DNA of 61,537 bases from Solobacterium sp. (GCA_024680365.1 JAILCN010000028.1:1-61537); one strand, 5' to 3'. Shown: positions 1 to 9,110, counted from the first letter of the stretch. The notes: a model not told the origin generated them from the sequence alone. A program made the numbers and translations.

Positions 1-81
1 GATGGTTCATTCCTCGGCTATGTGCCGGGCTATATTGATGAAACGAGCATGGAGGGGATCCTTGCCGATGCAAAGAAGTGA
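1..81 (+). CDS. 3' end of an unidentified gene (partial)
   Basis: Reading from base 1 in frame 1 gives an open frame that ends at a TGA at 79-81 and encodes 26 residues ([13 protein letters not shown], then [13 protein letters not shown]). The start lies outside the window. The next gene starts at 68 in another frame, so the two overlap by 14 bases, a spacing typical of co-transcribed, translationally coupled genes. The residues faintly recall the strand-turn-strand of HicB-like domains, but too little is present to assign a family. That it is a real gene rests only on the open frame and the overlap. Confidence 0.45.
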   Translation, partial: DGSFLGYVPGYIDETSMEGILADAKK

Positions 82-709
82 AACAGAAAACAGATGGATC
101 GAAGACGCGAAAGAATACGCCAAACAGCTGTTTGCCCTGACCGGCGCAAGTCATGACTTCGCTCATACGATGCGGGTATTCAGCAGTGCGGTGCAGATCG
201 CTTCATACGAACCGGAATGTGATCATACCGCTGTCATGCTTGCGGCTCTGCTGCATGACGCGGACGATCACAAGCTGTTCGCAGACAGCGGACAGGAGCA
301 TGCCCGTTCCTTTCTGGAAAGCAGAGAGATCCCGGCAGAGCTGCAGGAGAAGATCCTGACAGCTATCCGCTCCGTATCATTTTCGAAGAACCGGGGCAGA
401 AGGCCGGAAACGATCGAAGGAAAGATCGTGCAGGACGCGGACCGGCTGGACGCGATGGGAGCAGTCGGCGTCGCCCGCACGTTTGCCTACGGCGGTGAAC
501 ACGGACGCAGCCTTGATGATTCGATCCGTCACTTTCATGAAAAGCTGCTGCTTCTGAAAGATGAGATGAATACAGAGACCGGGAAGCAGATGGCGGAAGA
601 GCGGCATGCCTTCCTGCTTGCATTCCTGGAAGAATATGAAAAAGAGATGAACGATATGACACAGCTGAAACCTGATCATCTTTTCGATCCGGGAGGGGAA
701 AAACTATGA
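68..709 (+). CDS. HD-domain phosphohydrolase
   Basis: This 213-residue soluble protein has the HD superfamily signature: an upstream histidine in [10 protein letters not shown], the metal-binding His-Asp pair in [11 protein letters not shown], and a downstream aspartate in [14 protein letters not shown]. The layout matches the small YedJ-like group of HD hydrolases, which are predicted metal-dependent phosphohydrolases of unknown substrate. An upstream ATG exists at base 2, but ATG 68 is preferred because GGAGGGG lies about ten bases before it and the homologous core begins soon after. The stop overlaps the next ATG (ATGA at 706-709), so it is probably co-translated with the epimerase-like gene. 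The substrate cannot be told from sequence. Confidence 0.85.
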   Translation: MQRSETENRWIEDAKEYAKQLFALTGASHDFAHTMRVFSSAVQIASYEPECDHTAVMLAALLHDADDHKLFADSGQEHARSFLESREIPAELQEKILTAIRSVSFSKNRGRRPETIEGKIVQDADRLDAMGAVGVARTFAYGGEHGRSLDDSIRHFHEKLLLLKDEMNTETGKQMAEERHAFLLAFLEEYEKEMNDMTQLKPDHLFDPGGEKL

Positions 710-1566
710 AGATCCTGGTCATTGGCGGCACCCGCTTCTTCGGGATCCCGATGGTTGAAAAACTTCTGGAAGCAGGACATGACGTGACGATCGCGACAAG
801 AGGCAGAAACAGCGATCCGTTTGAAGACAGAGCTGCCCGCATGATACTGGACAGGAATGACGCAGAAAGCGTGAAGAGGACAGCCGGAACGGAAACGTGG
901 GATCTGATCATCGACAAAGTTGCCTATGCGTCCAATGATGTCCGCAGTCTGCTGGAAAACGTGAAATGCCGCAGATATATTCAGATGTCCAGCTGCGCGG
1001 TTTACCGCAGTGAACATGCGGACATCAGAGAAGCAGAGTACGATCCTGCCCGGGAGCCGCTGATCTGGATGAGCAGAAGTGAAGATTATGCTCTGGGCAA
1101 ACGGCAGGCAGAAAGGGCAGCGCTGGAGTATCTGAAGCCGGAACAGTGCGTCTTCGTCAGATATCCGGTCGTTCTCGGTGAGCACGACTACACAAAGCGT
1201 CTGCGTTTCTACATCGATCATGTCAGAGAGGGAAAGCCGATGCAGATCGATGACCCTGAGGCGCAGATGTCCTTCATTCATGAAAAAGAAGCAGGTGAGT
1301 TCCTTGCCTTCCTGGCAGATCATCCGCTCAGCGGCGCTGTCAACGGAAGTTGCTGCGGCACCATCAGCACGGCAGAGATCATCCGGGAAGCAGAACGTAT
1401 GTACGGCAGACAGGCCCTGATGCAGGAAACAGGCGATCCGGCACCGTATAACGGAAGTCACGGAACTGTCACTTACAATACCGAAAAGGCAGAAGCAGCC
1501 GGATTCCGGTTCAGTAATCTGCATGCATGGATACATGACCTGATCAGAACAGACAGAGAGATTTAA
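706..1566 (+). CDS. NAD-dependent epimerase/dehydratase-like protein
   Basis: This 286-residue protein is an extended short-chain dehydrogenase-like enzyme. It opens with a Rossmann nucleotide-binding motif ([11 protein letters not shown]), followed by a beta-strand Asp-Lys (LIIDKVAYA) and the strand ending in MSSCAVY. The usual catalytic Tyr-x-x-x-Lys appears as YALGKRQAE. Members of this family act on nucleotide-linked sugars or related substrates, and many in Bacillota are uncharacterised. A GGGAGGGG site precedes the start, which overlaps the HD gene by four bases, so the two are probably one operon. No sugar-nucleotide genes are nearby to indicate the substrate. Confidence 0.82.
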   Translation: MKILVIGGTRFFGIPMVEKLLEAGHDVTIATRGRNSDPFEDRAARMILDRNDAESVKRTAGTETWDLIIDKVAYASNDVRSLLENVKCRRYIQMSSCAVYRSEHADIREAEYDPAREPLIWMSRSEDYALGKRQAERAALEYLKPEQCVFVRYPVVLGEHDYTKRLRFYIDHVREGKPMQIDDPEAQMSFIHEKEAGEFLAFLADHPLSGAVNGSCCGTISTAEIIREAERMYGRQALMQETGDPAPYNGSHGTVTYNTEKAEAAGFRFSNLHAWIHDLIRTDREI

Positions 1567-1638
1567 ATCAAATCGCTTTTTCTTCTGCCGCAAAGTGCTA
1601 TGATTGACATATTCTTTTGCAGGGGGAGGGAAAAGGAT

Positions 1639-3009
1639 ATGAAACGTCTGGAAACTGATCTGCTGCACGGTGTGATCTGGCAGCAGATCCTTCTGTTCTT
1701 CTTTCCGGTACTGTTCGGTTCCGTGATCCAGCAGCTGTACAACACGGCAGATGCGATGATCGTCGGCAACTACATCGGGAAAGAAGCGCTGGCGGCAGTC
1801 GGCGGTTCGACCGGCACCATGATCCATCTGATGATCGGTTTTATCACCGGCATCGCTTCCGGCGCGACCGTGATCATCGCCCAGTACTACGGCTCTCATG
1901 ATGACGACGGCGTGCGCAGAGGCGTCTGCTCGGGCATGGCGCTGGCATCGGCGCTCGGTGCGGTGATGATGAGCATCGGTATCATATTTGCTCCGGGTCT
2001 GTTACGACTGATGAACGTTCCGGCAGATATTCTTACGCCGGCTGTGATCTATCTGCGCATCTTTCTGTGCGGCCTGATCCCGTCTCTGATCTATAACACC
2101 GGCGCAGCCATCCTGCGGGCAGCAGGGGATTCCCGACGGCCGCTGCTGTTTCTGATCTTTTCGTGCTTTTCCAATATTATCCTGGATATTCTGTTTGTTG
2201 CATTCTGGAAGCTCGGGGTTGCCGGCGCAGCGCTGGCAACGGTCCTCTCACAGTGCCTGAGCTGTGTGATGACGCTGGCTGTCCTGTACAGAACAGAAGA
2301 ATCCTGCCGTCTGGATCCGAAGAACTTTACAGTGGATCTGACGCTTCTGAAACGGATCGCTGCGATCGGTCTGCCGGTCGGCATCCAGGCAGTCTTCTAC
2401 GGAGCTGCGAATCTGGTCATCCAGGCATCCATCAATTCCTGGGGAACAGATACCGTTGCGGCATATACCGCCTTCGGCAAGATCGACGCTTTGTTCTGGA
2501 ATGTTTCGGCGGCGATGGGAACGTCGCTTCTGACGTTCTGCGGACAGAACTTCGGAGCCGGTGATATCAAACGGGTCAGACAGGGGATCCGGGAAGGCGT
2601 CATTCTGTATCTGATCATGACAGGGCTGGTCACAGCCGTGTGCATGGGCTGGTGTGAATTCATCTGCGGACTGTTTACCAGCGATGCGGACGTCATCCGC
2701 ATCGGCATGGGGCTGATCCGCTACATGGCGCCGTACTGGGCATGCTTCGTCTTTACCGAAGTATTCTCTTCCTCGATCCGGGCCTGCGGCGATTCCTTCA
2801 TGCCGATGGTCATGACATTCTTCGGCATCGGCGTGTTCCGCATCCTCTGGATCCTGTTTGTTCCCGCGCAGGATCTGTTTGTGACCGTGCGCTGCTATCC
2901 GATCTCCTGGATCCTGACAAGTCTGCTGTTCCTGGCATATTACCTGCAGGGCGGCTGGCTGAAGCGTTCTCTGAAGAAGCGGGAAATGCTGATCGGCGTA
3001 CAGGCATGA
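1639..3009 (+). CDS. MATE-family multidrug efflux transporter
   Basis: This is a 456-residue polytopic membrane protein with about twelve predicted hydrophobic segments. It shows the MATE hallmarks near the N terminus (PVLFGSVIQQLYNTADAMIV, then IVGNYIGKEALAAVGGS) and again in the second half (MGTSLLTFCGQNFGAG). MATE proteins export cationic drugs or metabolites in exchange for Na+ or H+. ATG 1639 is chosen over 1600 because GGGGGAGGG lies just before it and the MATE N terminus starts there. It is one of three MATE genes in the window. It follows the epimerase-like gene on the same strand and ends at a bidirectional terminator. The substrate is unknown. Confidence 0.92.
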   Translation: MKRLETDLLHGVIWQQILLFFFPVLFGSVIQQLYNTADAMIVGNYIGKEALAAVGGSTGTMIHLMIGFITGIASGATVIIAQYYGSHDDDGVRRGVCSGMALASALGAVMMSIGIIFAPGLLRLMNVPADILTPAVIYLRIFLCGLIPSLIYNTGAAILRAAGDSRRPLLFLIFSCFSNIILDILFVAFWKLGVAGAALATVLSQCLSCVMTLAVLYRTEESCRLDPKNFTVDLTLLKRIAAIGLPVGIQAVFYGAANLVIQASINSWGTDTVAAYTAFGKIDALFWNVSAAMGTSLLTFCGQNFGAGDIKRVRQGIREGVILYLIMTGLVTAVCMGWCEFICGLFTSDADVIRIGMGLIRYMAPYWACFVFTEVFSSSIRACGDSFMPMVMTFFGIGVFRILWILFVPAQDLFVTVRCYPISWILTSLLFLAYYLQGGWLKRSLKKREMLIGVQA

Positions 3010-3080
3010 TAAAAAAGATTCTGCTTTCTCCTGTTTCAGAAAGACAGGATGAAATCAGCCATATCAAGATAAATGTAAAA

Positions 3081-3120
3081 AAGAAAAACATGGTTGAAAA
3101 TCACCATGTTTTTTCTTTTT
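3081..3120. terminator. Bidirectional intrinsic terminator
   Basis: The arms at 3081-3094 and 3103-3117 pair over about 13 bases with a short A-rich loop. The hairpin is followed by T-rich sequence on the plus strand and also on the minus strand. It lies between the convergent MATE gene and the pectin methylesterase gene, so it can end both transcripts. Confidence 0.8.
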
Positions 3121-3174
3121 TGAAATAATTGTGTGCATTTGCAAAAACAGCTTGTTTTTTTTGTTTGTGCATTT

Positions 3175-4029
3175 TCACAATTTCTTTGTCCATGGAACGC
3201 GTCCTTCGACCGGAGGTTCTTCATAAAAACGCGCTGTTCTGTCCCGGTCTGTATCGTTCCACTTGTCAAAGCCGAGCGGGCTGATATGAGGTCCGTATGA
3301 GCAGTGGTCAAAGACGCACAGACCATAGTCGCGCCATGGTCTTGCGAGATAGATGCTTTCCGGCGTTACCCCTTCGGCACATGTGAAGCAGCATTCATGA
3401 AAGCGGAAGCCTTCTGTCTGCGAAAGGGCATGGGCAGGAGCCGCCGCGTAGCCGACATCACGCACGTCATAGATCGAACGGATCTCGCAGTGTTCAAACA
3501 GGGCGTCCGCGCAGCCGAAGATGAAATCCACAGTTCCTTCGATCAGACAGTCTTCATATACCTGCCGGCAGAGCTTTTTCTGGCGCAGATCGTCAGTCAG
3601 AAAGCCGTCATAACGCTCGATCAGGTCGTCCGGAAGCGGTCCGGCGAACAAAGTATCCTGGGTTGAGACCAGGCGGCAGCGGCGCATGGTGAAGTCATCG
3701 CCGTAAACCGTCAGCGCGACTTCCTGTCCTTTTGTTTCCGGATGACCGGCGTCATTGATGATCGTCAGGTCTTCCATGGTCACATGGTCGCTGACGACAG
3801 CCGTCGTCCAGGTACGGAAGGTGTTGAATTCCAGGCCGTCAGAAGCAATTTTCTTCGCGTAATCATCCCAGATGATCACGGTCTTATCCATGCCGGCGCC
3901 GCGGATCGTGACCGACGGAACGCTGATCTTGCATTTGATGCGGTATATTCCTTCCGACAGTTCCAGTACGCTGCCTGGCGTCATGTTATCAAGGACTGTC
4001 TGCAGTCCGGCTTTCATTTCTGTTTGCAT
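3175..4029 (-). CDS. Pectin methylesterase, CE8 (cytosolic)
   Basis: The protein hydrolyses methyl esters of galacturonate units. CE8 motifs are clear: QDTLF (first catalytic Asp), GTVDFIFG (second catalytic Asp) and YLARPWRDYG (the Arg-Trp pair). It is 284 residues, close to the catalytic core alone. There is no signal peptide, so it should act in the cytoplasm on imported methylated oligogalacturonides rather than on polymer outside. An ATG at 4044 overlaps the ribosome binding site: GGAGGT occupies 4042-4037, seven bases before ATG 4029, which I take as the start. It diverges from the 23-kb pectin operon and shares its control region. Cytosolic location is inferred from the lack of an export signal. 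Confidence 0.93.
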   Translation of the reverse strand: MQTEMKAGLQTVLDNMTPGSVLELSEGIYRIKCKISVPSVTIRGAGMDKTVIIWDDYAKKIASDGLEFNTFRTWTTAVVSDHVTMEDLTIINDAGHPETKGQEVALTVYGDDFTMRRCRLVSTQDTLFAGPLPDDLIERYDGFLTDDLRQKKLCRQVYEDCLIEGTVDFIFGCADALFEHCEIRSIYDVRDVGYAAAPAHALSQTEGFRFHECCFTCAEGVTPESIYLARPWRDYGLCVFDHCSYGPHISPLGFDKWNDTDRDRTARFYEEPPVEGRVPWTKKL

Positions 4030-4066
4030 TTTCATTACCTCCATCTGTTCTGAATGGTACTTCTAA

Positions 4067-4097
4067 AGTATACAGAACGATTTTGTCTATGTGTTAA
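4067..4097 (-). promoter_or_regulatory. Putative promoter of the methylesterase gene
   Basis: Read on the minus strand, TTAACA (4097-4092) and TATACT (4072-4067) are separated by 19 bases, longer than ideal. They lie 38 bases before the start codon. The upstream element overlaps an inverted repeat, so a regulator could block it. This is a motif match only. Confidence 0.35.
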
Positions 4098-4101
4098 ACA
4101 C
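4091..4101. promoter_or_regulatory. Small inverted repeat, candidate operator
   Basis: GTGTTaAACAC is a perfect 5-1-5 inverted repeat in the divergent region. It covers the putative -35 of the methylesterase gene. It could bind a dimeric regulator of the pectin locus, such as a LacI- or GntR-type protein encoded elsewhere; no such gene is in the window. Confidence 0.35.
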
Positions 4102-4187
4102 TTCTTAAAAAGTCGGATTCGACCATATTTTGAATTGGTTTGTCCATGTACATTAAGTCTGCTGATTCGGATAATAGAATTACAAAA

Positions 4188-4202
4188 ATGTAAGCGGTTA
4201 CT
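4188..4202 (+). promoter_or_regulatory. cre box (CcpA catabolite response element)
   Basis: ATGTAAGCGGTTACT matches the Bacillota cre consensus WTGNAANCGNWNNCW at every constrained position. It lies 54 bases before the first rightward gene of the pectin operon and downstream of a possible -10 (GATAAT near 4170). This suggests carbon catabolite repression of the operon by CcpA with HPr-Ser-P. The consensus is established knowledge; binding here is inferred. Confidence 0.65.
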
Positions 4203-4255
4203 GTGAAAAACGGACCGCGTGATAGATGGGAGTCCGATTCAGGATCAGGGGATGT

Positions 4256-4822
4256 ATGAACAAGAAACGAACATTTAAGGAGTACCGCACAATCGATCTG
4301 GCAATCTGGGCGGTGATCCTGCTGGTCTGTGAATTTATTACTGTGAAAGCAGCGAATGTATGGTTTCCGGGTGTTCCCTATACAGTATCGGTCGCGGCTT
4401 CTGTCGTATCGATCGTTTACATGAGATGGGGATACTGGGGCTGTTTTCATGCGTTTATGGCCGGAACGGCGTTCTGCATGGCTTCCGGCGCGGAACTGAA
4501 ATATTATCTGATCTACTGTCTGGGCAATCTGCTGTCTGTCCTTGCCGTACCGGTGCTTCTGAAGGTCGGCAAGGAAAAGATGAGGGCAGGAATGTCCGGA
4601 GTTGTTTTTGCGCTTGCGGTACTGCTTCTGATGCAGACCGGAAGGGCACTGGCTGCGCTGCTGTTCGGGGCTGGCCTCGGCAGCGTGACCGGCTTTTATA
4701 CGACGGACAGCATCTCACTGCTGTTCACAGGTGTGGTAATCTGGATAGCCAAAAGGCTTGATGGAGTATATGAGGATCAAAAGCATTACTTGCTTCGCCT
4801 ATCCGCTAAGGAGAAAGCATGA
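4256..4822 (+). CDS. Small polytopic membrane protein, first gene of the pectin operon
   Basis: This 188-residue protein has about six hydrophobic segments (roughly residues 12-32, 40-55, 59-77, 83-103, 110-137 and 150-166), short loops and a basic N terminus. I do not recognise the family with certainty. Size and topology resemble substrate-binding S components of ECF transporters, but no ECF ATPase or T component is adjacent. ATG 4256 is preferred to 4226 because AGGGGATGT precedes it. The gene is directly upstream of the permease genes, with 14 bases between stop and next start, so it is probably linked to oligogalacturonide uptake. Function is inferred only from context. Confidence 0.75.
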   Translation: MNKKRTFKEYRTIDLAIWAVILLVCEFITVKAANVWFPGVPYTVSVAASVVSIVYMRWGYWGCFHAFMAGTAFCMASGAELKYYLIYCLGNLLSVLAVPVLLKVGKEKMRAGMSGVVFALAVLLLMQTGRALAALLFGAGLGSVTGFYTTDSISLLFTGVVIWIAKRLDGVYEDQKHYLLRLSAKEKA

Positions 4823-4836
4823 AAAGGAGGTTTACA

Positions 4837-5892
4837 ATGAAGGCTAAGGCGGCAGATTTTCTCATTTTTGACAAAGAAACAGGGGGGTACAGAGTCGATC
4901 CTGAGCAGGCCGTGCGTGATGACGTAGAGAAGCACTACTGGCATCACGTCATGCTGACTGTGGCTAAGGACTGGCGCCTGTATCTGATGCTCGTGCCGAT
5001 GCTGCTGGTATTCCTGTTTTGGCGTTATTTCCCGATGTATGAGTTGCTGGGATGCTTCAAGGTATCGGACAACGTTCTTCCGGTATCGGAACAGCTCTTC
5101 TCCGGCTTCTCCTACTTCAAACGACTGCTGTTTGCAGGAGACGGCCTCTCTACAGATTTCTGGAGAGCGCTGAGAAACACATTCCTGTTAAGCTTCTACG
5201 GCCTGTGCTTCGGATTCCCGATCCCGATCATTCTGGCATTGTTCTTCAACGAGATCCGTTCGAATTTCGCTCGAAGCATTTACCAGGTGCTGACGTATCT
5301 TCCGAAGTTCATGTCGACAGTCGTCATGGCATCGCTCGTAACGATGCTTGTCAAGCAGGGATCCCTGACAACCAGTATGGGTATTGTCTCGAAATTCCTT
5401 GCCAGTCTTAAGCTGATCGATCCGGCGGTTGCCAATGCTGGTCTGCTCAACAATCCGGCATACTTCCGTTCCATTTATCAGATCAGCGGTATCTGGGAGG
5501 GCGCAGGCTACGATTCCATCGTATTCTTCGCGGCAATCATCGCGATCTCCCCGACCAGCTACGAAGCAGCGCAGATTGACGGCGCTGACAAGATGGCGCA
5601 GATGCGTTATGTCGTTCTGCCCTGCATTCTGTCAACGATCGTTATCATGCTGATCACCCGAATCGGTCATCTGCTGAACGTAGGTTATGAAAAAGTATTA
5701 CTGCTGTATAACACAAAGACATACGTTACAGCTGATGTCGTTTCAACATTCGCACACCGCAACGGTATGGGCAACGGTGCCGGTACAGGCATCGCGGCCG
5801 CCGCGGAAATGATGAACAACGTTATCGGTATGCTCCTGGTCATCGGTGCAAACAAGATCGCCAAGAAAGCATCCAACACGTCGCTCTATTAA
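4837..5892 (+). CDS. Sugar ABC transporter permease, LplB-like
   Basis: This is the first of two inner-membrane permease subunits of an LplB/YtcP-type importer. It is 351 residues with six predicted membrane segments and an unusually long cytosolic N terminus of about 45 residues. The EAA loop that docks onto the ATPase reads EAAQIDGADKMAQMRYVVLP. AAGGAGG at 4823-4829 with a seven-base gap selects ATG 4837; the ATG at 4819 that overlaps the previous stop has no such site. Such systems import uronate-containing oligosaccharides in many gut and soil Bacillota. Partner genes follow at once: the second permease at 5905 and the binding protein at 6833. Confidence 0.94.
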   Translation: MKAKAADFLIFDKETGGYRVDPEQAVRDDVEKHYWHHVMLTVAKDWRLYLMLVPMLLVFLFWRYFPMYELLGCFKVSDNVLPVSEQLFSGFSYFKRLLFAGDGLSTDFWRALRNTFLLSFYGLCFGFPIPIILALFFNEIRSNFARSIYQVLTYLPKFMSTVVMASLVTMLVKQGSLTTSMGIVSKFLASLKLIDPAVANAGLLNNPAYFRSIYQISGIWEGAGYDSIVFFAAIIAISPTSYEAAQIDGADKMAQMRYVVLPCILSTIVIMLITRIGHLLNVGYEKVLLLYNTKTYVTADVVSTFAHRNGMGNGAGTGIAAAAEMMNNVIGMLLVIGANKIAKKASNTSLY

Positions 5893-5904
5893 TGAGGTAA
5901 TTTC

Positions 5905-6795
5905 ATGAAAAGAAAACTTGAAATAACTGAACTGATCTTCAAGATCCTCAGCTACACATTTCTGACAGTGTTTGCGCTGTGCTGTCTGTATCCGTTTGTT
6001 TATGCGGTCAGTGCTTCCATAAGTGGCCGTTCAGCAGTCGAATATGGATCCGTCGTTCTGTTCCCGAAGGATATCCAGTTTGATGCCTTCAAGAGAATGT
6101 TCAATGACAACATGTTCTGGAATTCTTATTCCAACACATTATTCCTGACGCTCTTCGGAACTCTGTGGTCAATGGTCGTTGCGATCCTCGGCGGCTATGC
6201 CCTGTCCAAGAAGAGACTGCTGTTCAGAACATTCTTCAACTTCTTCCTGGTATTCACGATGTGGTTCTCCGCAGGTATCGTTCCTCAGTATCTGAACTAC
6301 CTGGCTACAAAGGACGTGTTCAACGCCATGGGCATTATGGATGACAAGTGGCTTGTTGTCATCGCAATGGGTATGGCTGCCATGAACATCATCCTGCTGA
6401 GAAACGCGTTCGAAGGTGTTCCTTCAGAAATTGAAGAAGCTGCCATCGTTGACGGCGCTTCCGAAATGCAGGTTCTGAAACAGGTCTATCTGCCGATGTG
6501 CAAATCCACGATCGCAACAGTTGCACTGTTCTTCGGAATTTCCAGATGGAACGGTTACTTCTGGGCAAGACAGATGATCTCCAACACAAACGAACATCCT
6601 CTGCAGGTATTTATCCGATTACGTCTGGAACAGTATACAGACCCGGAAACAATGGCCGGCTGGAACGAATCGTTTGCGTCAGACTCAGTCATCTATGCAC
6701 TGATCGTCTGCTCGATCGTACCGATCCTGATCATTTATCCATTCATTCAGAAATACTTCGCCAAGGGCGTTAACGTCGGCGGCGTCAAAGAATAA
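5905..6795 (+). CDS. Sugar ABC transporter permease, YtcP-like
   Basis: This is the second permease of the oligosaccharide importer, 296 residues with six predicted membrane helices. The EAA loop reads EIEEAAIVDGASEMQVLKQV, ending in LPMCKS, the conserved ATPase-docking site. The FIQKYFAKGVNVGGVKE C terminus is typical of YtcP-type subunits. GAGGTAATTTC precedes the ATG. It lies 12 bases after the LplB-like gene and 37 before the binding protein, so all three are co-transcribed. The energising ATPase is probably one of the two MsmX-like proteins further down the operon. Confidence 0.95.
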   Translation: MKRKLEITELIFKILSYTFLTVFALCCLYPFVYAVSASISGRSAVEYGSVVLFPKDIQFDAFKRMFNDNMFWNSYSNTLFLTLFGTLWSMVVAILGGYALSKKRLLFRTFFNFFLVFTMWFSAGIVPQYLNYLATKDVFNAMGIMDDKWLVVIAMGMAAMNIILLRNAFEGVPSEIEEAAIVDGASEMQVLKQVYLPMCKSTIATVALFFGISRWNGYFWARQMISNTNEHPLQVFIRLRLEQYTDPETMAGWNESFASDSVIYALIVCSIVPILIIYPFIQKYFAKGVNVGGVKE

Positions 6796-6832
6796 TATGC
6801 TTATCAGAAAATAATTTACGGAGGGAAAAAAT

Positions 6833-8983
6833 ATGAAAAGCGTAAAAAAATTAGCAGCTGCGTTCCTCAGCCTTGCTCTGCTTGCTGGCTGCGGACCTTC
6901 GATCAATATTGATGACAATCCGAGCGGCGGAGGAAACTCCGGCGGTTCCGGCGGAAGCGGCGAAGCTTCCGGCAAGACACTTGACTATGCGGACGGCACA
7001 GTTCTCCGCATGGCTACAGGCTACAACTCCAAAAAGACAGGTCTGAGCTTCGATGCTGAAACAGCAGGCGAAGGCATCACACTGGCTGACGGCAAAACTT
7101 ACAACACAGGCGACCTCAAGCCGACCTGGCAGGAAATGGAAAATGTCCTGAAGATCAAGATCGAAGACAAATATCAGGGCAACAGCTCCACAAAAGAATT
7201 TGAATACTGGAAAGAGCGTCTTTCCGAAGTTGATATAGTTTCCGGTACAGCTGCGCTGCTGACAGAAAACGGCGAAGCAGGAAGCATTGTCAACATCGCT
7301 GAATATCTCGACTCTATGCCGAACTTCAAGGCATACCTCGACAAGAACCCGATCGTCCGTCTGTCTATCACCGGCAACACAGACACAGGCGCTATCTACT
7401 TCAGCCCGTATTTCGACGGTGTCAACGATATTGAAAAGATGCCTCTGATGCGTGTTGACTGGGTCAAGAAGCTCCTCGACGGCGACGGCGAATTCAAACC
7501 GTCCGCTTCCAAGCCGCTGGCAGCAGCTGTTTATCAGCCGTATATGCCGACATCCGGAAAAGTCGAAGTTGACGTTGTCAAAGCTGACGGCTCCGGTGCT
7601 GAAAAGGTCACAAAAGACTATGATACAGCTGGAAACATCGTTGACAAGATGAACGCTGCCGGATCACTGGACGGCGCTGCAGCAGTCAACATGCTCCGCA
7701 AGTACATCGATGAAGCATACGCTGGATACTATGGAACAAACCGTTCCGACCTGTTCGTTGGTCAGAATGCTGCATGGGATGCAGACGAACTCGTTGCTCT
7801 GCTCCGCTGCGTCGTTGCCAACCCGCAGACACTCAACGGCACTGACACAATTCAGGGTCTGTTCTCCAGAGAAGAAGACAACAACGCAAGACGCTGCGAC
7901 ATGTTCCGTTTCGCCGGCACACTGTTCGGTGTCCGCGGTCTTGAATCCAGACAGGATTTCCTCTTTGTCGGCACAGATGGAAAACTCCATGATGCAAGAC
8001 AGGAAGTCTCCACATTCGAAGCTCTCGAACGCATGAACGCAATGGCTAAAGAAGGCCTGATCTCCAAGGCATTCGTTGACATGTCCACAGAAAACACAAA
8101 GACATATCTCGAAAACGACCTGGGCTTCATGCACTATGACTACAACCAGACACAGACGATCTATAACGAAACGATCCTTCAGAAGGATCAGGGCGAAAAG
8201 TACATGGCTGTTATGGTTCCGGTTGCCCGCTGGTATGACGGATCCAACGCTGACGGTGTCTACATGCACTTCACAGAGTCCTGGCGTTCTGTTAAGACAG
8301 ACGGTTGGGGAATCTCCAAAGCTGGTGTCGGCAGCGACACAAACAAGCTGAATGCAGCTCTCGCACTGATCGACTTCGCTTACTCTCCTAAGGGAATGGT
8401 TCTGCTGAGCTACGGTCCGGATGCCTTCATCAAGACAAAGGGCGACGGAAGCTATGAAACATTCGACTTCAACGGAACACAGCAGCCGGTCATCTCCGAT
8501 GCGACAAAGAAGTCTCTCTGGGAACTCGCAGACGGCAACTATACAAACTTCGCAAGATGGTATCTCGGTTCCACACTGTCCTTCGTCAAGAACCAGGCAT
8601 TTGAATATCAGTGCACATGCGATGCAGGTCAGGAAGGTGCAGGAAACATCTCCAAGGCGATCGGCCTCGGCGTGATCAAGCATCCTGAACTCGGTCTTGC
8701 AAGCAACAGCTGGTATACATCTGTTCCGACAGTTCTCCCGACAACAACAGTCGAGAACTCCACGATCAACGGCTACACAGAGCTGTCTCAGAATTTCTCC
8801 TCTTCCAAGGGTGACGACAGCCTGCTCGTCCAGCTGATCGCAAAGGGCTACACAGATGCAACAATGAAAGATGCGAAGTCCACAGCTGACACAATCGCAA
8901 ATGCATGGAAGGGCGCACAGTACCTCGCACTCAAGCAGGACGCATGGGATCGTGCAGTTAACTTCTACAACTCCCACAAATAA
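6833..8983 (+). CDS. Oligosaccharide-binding lipoprotein, LipO-like, unusually large
   Basis: This 716-residue extracellular solute-binding protein starts with a lipoprotein signal peptide (MKSVKKLAAAFLSLALLAGC, lipobox cysteine at 20). A Gly/Ser-rich tether follows up to about residue 48. Family members in LplB/YtcP systems usually have about 500-570 residues, so this one is clearly longer. Its codons are biased towards a small set, as expected for a highly expressed protein. It should capture oligogalacturonides outside the cell and deliver them to the two permeases. GGAGGG precedes the ATG. A stable hairpin follows the stop codon and may protect this part of the message. The ligand is inferred from the operon. 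Confidence 0.92.
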   Translation: MKSVKKLAAAFLSLALLAGCGPSINIDDNPSGGGNSGGSGGSGEASGKTLDYADGTVLRMATGYNSKKTGLSFDAETAGEGITLADGKTYNTGDLKPTWQEMENVLKIKIEDKYQGNSSTKEFEYWKERLSEVDIVSGTAALLTENGEAGSIVNIAEYLDSMPNFKAYLDKNPIVRLSITGNTDTGAIYFSPYFDGVNDIEKMPLMRVDWVKKLLDGDGEFKPSASKPLAAAVYQPYMPTSGKVEVDVVKADGSGAEKVTKDYDTAGNIVDKMNAAGSLDGAAAVNMLRKYIDEAYAGYYGTNRSDLFVGQNAAWDADELVALLRCVVANPQTLNGTDTIQGLFSREEDNNARRCDMFRFAGTLFGVRGLESRQDFLFVGTDGKLHDARQEVSTFEALERMNAMAKEGLISKAFVDMSTENTKTYLENDLGFMHYDYNQTQTIYNETILQKDQGEKYMAVMVPVARWYDGSNADGVYMHFTESWRSVKTDGWGISKAGVGSDTNKLNAALALIDFAYSPKGMVLLSYGPDAFIKTKGDGSYETFDFNGTQQPVISDATKKSLWELADGNYTNFARWYLGSTLSFVKNQAFEYQCTCDAGQEGAGNISKAIGLGVIKHPELGLASNSWYTSVPTVLPTTTVENSTINGYTELSQNFSSSKGDDSLLVQLIAKGYTDATMKDAKSTADTIANAWKGAQYLALKQDAWDRAVNFYNSHK

Positions 8984-9007
8984 TAACTGAACAATCAGAC
9001 AAAAAGA

Positions 9008-9041
9008 CCTCGCCCGGGAGGGCAACAGATCCCGGGTGAGG
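9008..9041 (+). other. Intercistronic stem-loop after the binding-protein gene
   Basis: CCTCGCCCGGGA and TCCCGGGTGAGG pair over 12 bases with one G-U pair and a 10-base loop. No T-run follows on the plus strand, so it is not a standard terminator. Such hairpins commonly shield the 3' end of binding-protein mRNA and give it a higher copy number than downstream genes. Confidence 0.65.
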
Positions 9042-9110
9042 CATACAAAAAAGAATCACAGTGCTATATCCCCTTGCACTGAAGTCATAAAAGGGGACGG
9101 AAAGGAGAGT

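Noticed and set aside
4226-4822. Classic ECF transporter S component
   Set aside because: Topology is similar, but no ECF ATPase or T component is near and no clear motif was seen. It is described as an unknown membrane protein.
9008-9041. Terminator after the binding-protein gene
   Set aside because: The stem is strong, but no T-run follows on the plus strand.
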